A stretch of 64,000 nucleotides of DNA from Nocardia suismassiliense (GTDB taxonomy: Bacteria; Actinomycetota; Actinomycetes; Mycobacteriales; Mycobacteriaceae), in assembly GCF_900269665.1 (NCBI RefSeq), contig NZ_LT985361.1, forward strand, positions 1,537,879-1,601,878, written 5' to 3'. The notes beneath the pieces were generated by a model. That model made no database searches. It worked only from the letters and a program-made list of their open reading frames with translations, and was not told the origin of the DNA. Both the position numbers and the translations under genes were made by a program. Positions 61,080 through 64,000 of this stretch are shown here, piece after piece (position 1 is the first letter of the stretch; each line of letters starts with the position of its first letter).

Positions 61080-62732
61080 TTATCGCGGACCGTTGTCCGG
61101 CGGGCTCGCCGTGACACCGGGGTCGGGTGGCTGAGACGAGCTGTCCGACTCCGAGGCCTGCGTGACGCCCGGAATCCCGTCCTGCACCACGAAACTGGCG
61201 CGCGTGTGGATGGGGGCGCCTGGGCGGCGAATGTAGGGGACGACCCGGAAGTCGTTGCGCCACAGGGTGTGGTCCAATTCGACGCGGACATAGCCGCGTT
61301 GGGAGTTGAAGAATTTCAGGTCGGGGTTGGCGGCGAGGAGGTTGCGGCCGGATTCGGTCATGTCGGCACCGTCGCCGCCGCTGGAGATCGACGTTCCGAT
61401 GAATTCCGATGCCACGACGGGGGATCGGGGGTCGGCGAAGTCTCGGCGCAGATCGGCCGCGTGGTTCTGGTGGCGGTCGCCGGTGATCACGACGAGGTTG
61501 GCCACGTTGCGGTCGGCGGCGGCGCCGAGTACGGCGTTGCGGTCGGCGACGTATCCGTCCCAGGAGTCGGTGCCGACGGCGGTGACCGGGCCGGCGTCCT
61601 GGTCGGACTGGCCCATCGATACCTGGTTGCCGATGATCTGCCAGCGGGCCGGCGAGGTGGTGAAACCGTCGATCAGCCAATCGCGTTGCCGTGCACCCAA
61701 TATCGTGCGATCGGCAGCGAACCGGTCGGTGCAGTCGATGACGGTGTTGCCGTCGCCGCAGGCCTGCTTGTCCCGGTATTGCCGGGTATCGAGCATGGTG
61801 ATCTGGGCCAGGTCACCGAAGCCGTAGCGGCGGTGCAGGTGCATGCTCGGCCCGGCGGGCAGCTGGGCGATGCGCAGCGGTTGGTGTTCGTACATGGCTT
61901 GCAAGGCAGCGGCTTTGCGTCGGCGGAACACCGCCGGGATTCGATAGATGTCGAAACCGAGTCCCGGTGCCTCGCCCGCCCAGTTGTTGTCGATCTCGTG
62001 ATCGTCCATGGTGACCAGCCAGGGAAAGGCGGCGTGCGCGGCCCGCAGCGGTTCGTCGGCTTTGGTCTGGGCGTACCGCAGCCGATAGCCGGCCAGGTCA
62101 ACGGCTTCGGCTTGCAGATGGGGTTCCATCGACATCCCCGCACGGCCGCGATTCCAGCCACGTTCGTAGATGTAATCACCGAGATGCACCACCAGATCGA
62201 GGTCTTCGTCGCTCATGTGCTGGTACGCGGTGTAGTAACCGGAACTCCAGGACTGGCACGAGGCGAAGGCGAACCGCATCCGTGCGGTGGGCTGCCCCGG
62301 CTGCGGTGCGGTACGTGTTCGCCCGACCGGCGAGAGCACCGACCCGGCCCGAAACCGATAGAAGTACCAGCGATCCGGCGCCAGCCCGGTGACCTCCGGG
62401 TGCACGCTGTGCGCCAATTCGCGCGTCGCGACCGCGGTCCCGCGCGTCACCACCTGCCGGAAGTTCTCGTCATGCGCGACTTCGTATTCCACGGTCACCG
62501 GCCGTAACGGCATGCCGCCCAGCCCATCCGGCGCGAGCGGGTCCGGTGCGAGCCGCGTCCACAACACCACCCCGTCGGCCGTCGGTTCCCCCGACGCGAC
62601 ACCGAGACTGAATGGATCATCGGACCAGCGCGGCACCCGGAACGGCCCGCTACTGGCCGCCGCGGCACCCACCAGCACCGCAGCCGACCCGGCACCCCCG
62701 AATCTCAACAGTTGCCGTCGCGACAGACCCAT
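61080..62732 (-). CDS. phoD: PhoD-family alkaline phosphatase/phosphodiesterase
   Basis: The 550-residue protein has a Tat signal (LSRRQLLRFGGAGSAAVLVG). The PhoD N-terminal domain follows (FSLGVASGEPTADGVVLWTRLAPDPL), then the metallophosphatase core: VHLGDYIYERG, TMDDHEIDNNW, TMLDTRQYRDKQ, VVITGDRHQNHAADL. These supply the metal-binding Asp/His residues. It hydrolyses phosphate esters outside the membrane after Tat export. ATG 62732 is fixed by the twin-arginine motif near residue 5. It is divergent from the LLM gene. Confidence 0.93.
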   Translation of the reverse strand: MGLSRRQLLRFGGAGSAAVLVGAAAASSGPFRVPRWSDDPFSLGVASGEPTADGVVLWTRLAPDPLAPDGLGGMPLRPVTVEYEVAHDENFRQVVTRGTAVATRELAHSVHPEVTGLAPDRWYFYRFRAGSVLSPVGRTRTAPQPGQPTARMRFAFASCQSWSSGYYTAYQHMSDEDLDLVVHLGDYIYERGWNRGRAGMSMEPHLQAEAVDLAGYRLRYAQTKADEPLRAAHAAFPWLVTMDDHEIDNNWAGEAPGLGFDIYRIPAVFRRRKAAALQAMYEHQPLRIAQLPAGPSMHLHRRYGFGDLAQITMLDTRQYRDKQACGDGNTVIDCTDRFAADRTILGARQRDWLIDGFTTSPARWQIIGNQVSMGQSDQDAGPVTAVGTDSWDGYVADRNAVLGAAADRNVANLVVITGDRHQNHAADLRRDFADPRSPVVASEFIGTSISSGGDGADMTESGRNLLAANPDLKFFNSQRGYVRVELDHTLWRNDFRVVPYIRRPGAPIHTRASFVVQDGIPGVTQASESDSSSQPPDPGVTASPPDNGPR

Positions 62733-62886
62733 ACGTCAGGGTATATCGGCGGGCGGGGTGGCCGATCACCATCGTCGGATTCGATGAGCGTTTGCGACAT
62801 GACCGTGAGCCAACAGGCCATTGGGACGCTCACTGTCGGCCCGTAGCGTGGCATACACCAGCCGATAGCGAGTGATTGGACGAAAG

Positions 62887-63693
62887 ATGACCATCGAAAT
62901 CGGGGTAATTCTGCCCACCTCCGCCCCTGATCCCGCACAGCCGATCCTGGGGGATGTGCGGGCGAGTGCCCGTCTCGCCGAAGAGCTCGGCCTCGATTCG
63001 ATCTGGTCCACCGATCATCTGGTGGCGAGCGCGCCGATGCTGGACAGCACCGTCACGCTGGCCACCGCCGCTGCGGTCACCGAGCGCATCGGTATCGGCT
63101 TCAATGTCATGCTGCTGGCACTGCGTCCGGTCGCCTGGGCCGCCAAACAGATCAGTACCCTGCAACAGCTGTCCGGCAACCGGCTCGTGGTCGGTGTCGG
63201 CACCGGGAATCCGGCGCACGGCGACATCGGGTGGCGCGCGGCGGGTGCCTCTTACGCCGACCGTGGCCGGCGCACCGACGGGGCGTTGCGGGTGCTGCCC
63301 GGGCTCGTCACCGGACAGCCGACCGTGTTGGACGACGGGCTGGAGGTGACCCTCGCGCCCGGTTCGGTGCTGCCGCCGGTTCTGGTGGCGGGCAACAGTG
63401 TCCGGGCGCGGCGCAGGGCAGCTACGTACGCCGACGGATGGATCACCATCCAATCGGATCTGGAGCAGTTGACCAAAGACGTTGCCGAGCTGCAGGAGTT
63501 CGCCGCACAGCGCGAACGCGCGCCGCTGTCGGTCGCCGCCGTGGTTCCGGGGTTGCCCTCGGATGTCGACGAGGCGGCCGCCCAGCTGTCCGCCTTCGCG
63601 GCGCGGGGCGTAGGGCGAGCGATTCTTGTTCCGACCGGACCAGAATGGCAGCGGGACTACGAGTTCGCCGCGAAAGTTCGTGCGGCGCTGTAG
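62887..63693 (+). CDS. LLM-class F420-dependent oxidoreductase
   Basis: The 268-residue TIM-barrel protein has EIGVILPTSAPDPAQPILGDVRASARLAEELGLDSIWSTDHL, IGIGFNVMLLALRPVAWAAKQISTLQQLSGNRLVVGVGTGN and a C-terminal VLVAGNSVRARRRAATYADGWI. The pattern is typical of F420-dependent luciferase-like oxidoreductases of actinobacteria; the substrate is unknown. ATG 62887 begins the barrel. A hairpin lies after the stop. Confidence 0.9.
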   Translation: MTIEIGVILPTSAPDPAQPILGDVRASARLAEELGLDSIWSTDHLVASAPMLDSTVTLATAAAVTERIGIGFNVMLLALRPVAWAAKQISTLQQLSGNRLVVGVGTGNPAHGDIGWRAAGASYADRGRRTDGALRVLPGLVTGQPTVLDDGLEVTLAPGSVLPPVLVAGNSVRARRRAATYADGWITIQSDLEQLTKDVAELQEFAAQRERAPLSVAAVVPGLPSDVDEAAAQLSAFAARGVGRAILVPTGPEWQRDYEFAAKVRAAL

Positions 63694-63716
63694 ATCCGCG
63701 GTTACTTCTGGAAAGC

Positions 63717-63754
63717 CGAAGGCCGCCGACATCTTTCGGCGCGGACGGCCTTCG
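63717..63754. terminator. Stem-loop between convergent genes
   Basis: GAAGGCCG (63718-63725) pairs with CGGCCTTC (63746-63753), with inner CCGA/TCGG pairing, in the 96 bp between the LLM stop and the stop of the minus-strand partial gene. There is no long T-run, so strength is uncertain. Confidence 0.65.
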
Positions 63755-63789
63755 CCTTCAGTGCGAAAGGGCGAGGTGAGCTGGGGCGC

Positions 63790-64000
63790 TCAGCGTTCTG
63801 AACCACGTCGTGGCGGTGGCGTCGAAGTTCGCTGCCCAACAGGTCCGGTCGCTGGCCCCAACTTCAGCGGGCGGTATCCGGATGCCGTTGATTCGGTGCC
63901 CGCCGAAGTGTCGTCCTTGTCGGCTTTTTCGCCCGCGACGGGAGACGCGGCACTGAGCGAGGCCATTCCCGCACTGCCGGTGGCGATTCCGGCGGCGACA
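63790..64000 (-). CDS. C-terminus of an unidentified protein (partial)
   Basis: On the minus strand a frame is open from the window edge to a TGA at 63790-63792 (69 complete codons). It reads as a low-complexity, probably disordered tail (VAGEKADKDDTSAGTESTAS, then Pro/Arg/Thr-rich ending PPPRRGSER). Third codon positions are GC-rich, as in the neighbours, which supports coding. The start and main domain lie outside the window, so the product cannot be named. Confidence 0.5.
   Translation of the reverse strand, partial: VAAGIATGSAGMASLSAASPVAGEKADKDDTSAGTESTASGYRPLKLGPATGPVGQRTSTPPPRRGSER

Overview
The window is high-GC DNA with dense, short-spaced genes. It reads as a chromosomal segment of a mycolic-acid actinomycete (Mycobacteriales), most likely Nocardia or a close relative. 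The reasons are the ImuA'/ImuB/DnaE2 mutasome, LexA boxes of the mycobacterial TCGAAC-N4-GTTCGA type, a SAM-IV riboswitch ahead of metY, an F420-type luciferase-like oxidoreductase, SCP-x-type thiolase lipid catabolism, and a gene set (guaA, imuA', imuB, dnaE2, metX, metY, icd, trpS, yihY, dacB) that also lies in one broad region of the Mycobacterium tuberculosis chromosome. The species cannot be named from sequence alone.

Region 1 (1-5840): the 3' end of guaA with a terminator, then an envelope-stress module. A PspC/LiaF-like membrane protein and a small membrane protein diverge from a PspC-fused histidine kinase and its NarL-type response regulator. A membrane-anchored Ser/Thr kinase follows.

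Region 2 (5841-16319): the SOS mutagenesis cluster. A LexA box precedes imuA'-imuB. Tandem LexA-like boxes precede a small TPR-like gene that sits 21 bp in front of dnaE2 and is probably co-transcribed with it. A methyltransferase, an alpha/beta hydrolase, a sucrase/ferredoxin-like protein and an SDR lie in between.

Region 3 (16320-24300): mixed housekeeping and envelope genes: M48 protease, DUF4349 lipoprotein, DUF167, trmL, a secreted beta-propeller, RidA, DUF3017, a nitroreductase/HxlR divergent pair, and a DUF2236 oxygenase/TetR divergent pair.

Region 4 (24334-31975): methionine synthesis. metY-metX run on the minus strand behind a promoter, a SAM-IV riboswitch and, directly after the aptamer, an 11-codon leader ORF with three consecutive cysteine codons and a perfect Shine-Dalgarno. 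A TetR/MFS efflux pair, icd and an NAD(P) oxidoreductase follow.

Region 5 (32105-44425): GlxA-type regulator, MFS exporter, a TetR gene whose promoter carries ACATACA-N4-TGTATGT, a serine hydrolase, and a purine/cytosine permease. Next comes a five-gene acyl-CoA catabolic operon (thiolase, SRPBCC, MaoC, SDR, acyl-CoA dehydrogenase) whose promoter carries the same ACATACA-N4-TGTATGT operator, suggesting one TetR controls both.

Region 6 (44426-64000): a heptad-repeat coiled-coil protein, hydrolases, exonuclease III overlapped by an RNase Sa-like ribonuclease and a barstar inhibitor, a second TetR/DUF2236 pair with reiterated operators, trpS, yihY, a PBP-type carboxypeptidase, an MFS-TetR operon, phenylalanine hydroxylase, an orphan VapB-like antitoxin, a lipoprotein peptidase, radC, a TetR/DUF4386 pair, PhoD, an LLM oxidoreductase and the C-terminus of an unidentified protein at the right edge. 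No rRNA, tRNA, CRISPR array or insertion sequence was recognised. Several genes have a -10-like hexamer 6-8 nt before the start codon, which suggests leaderless transcripts.
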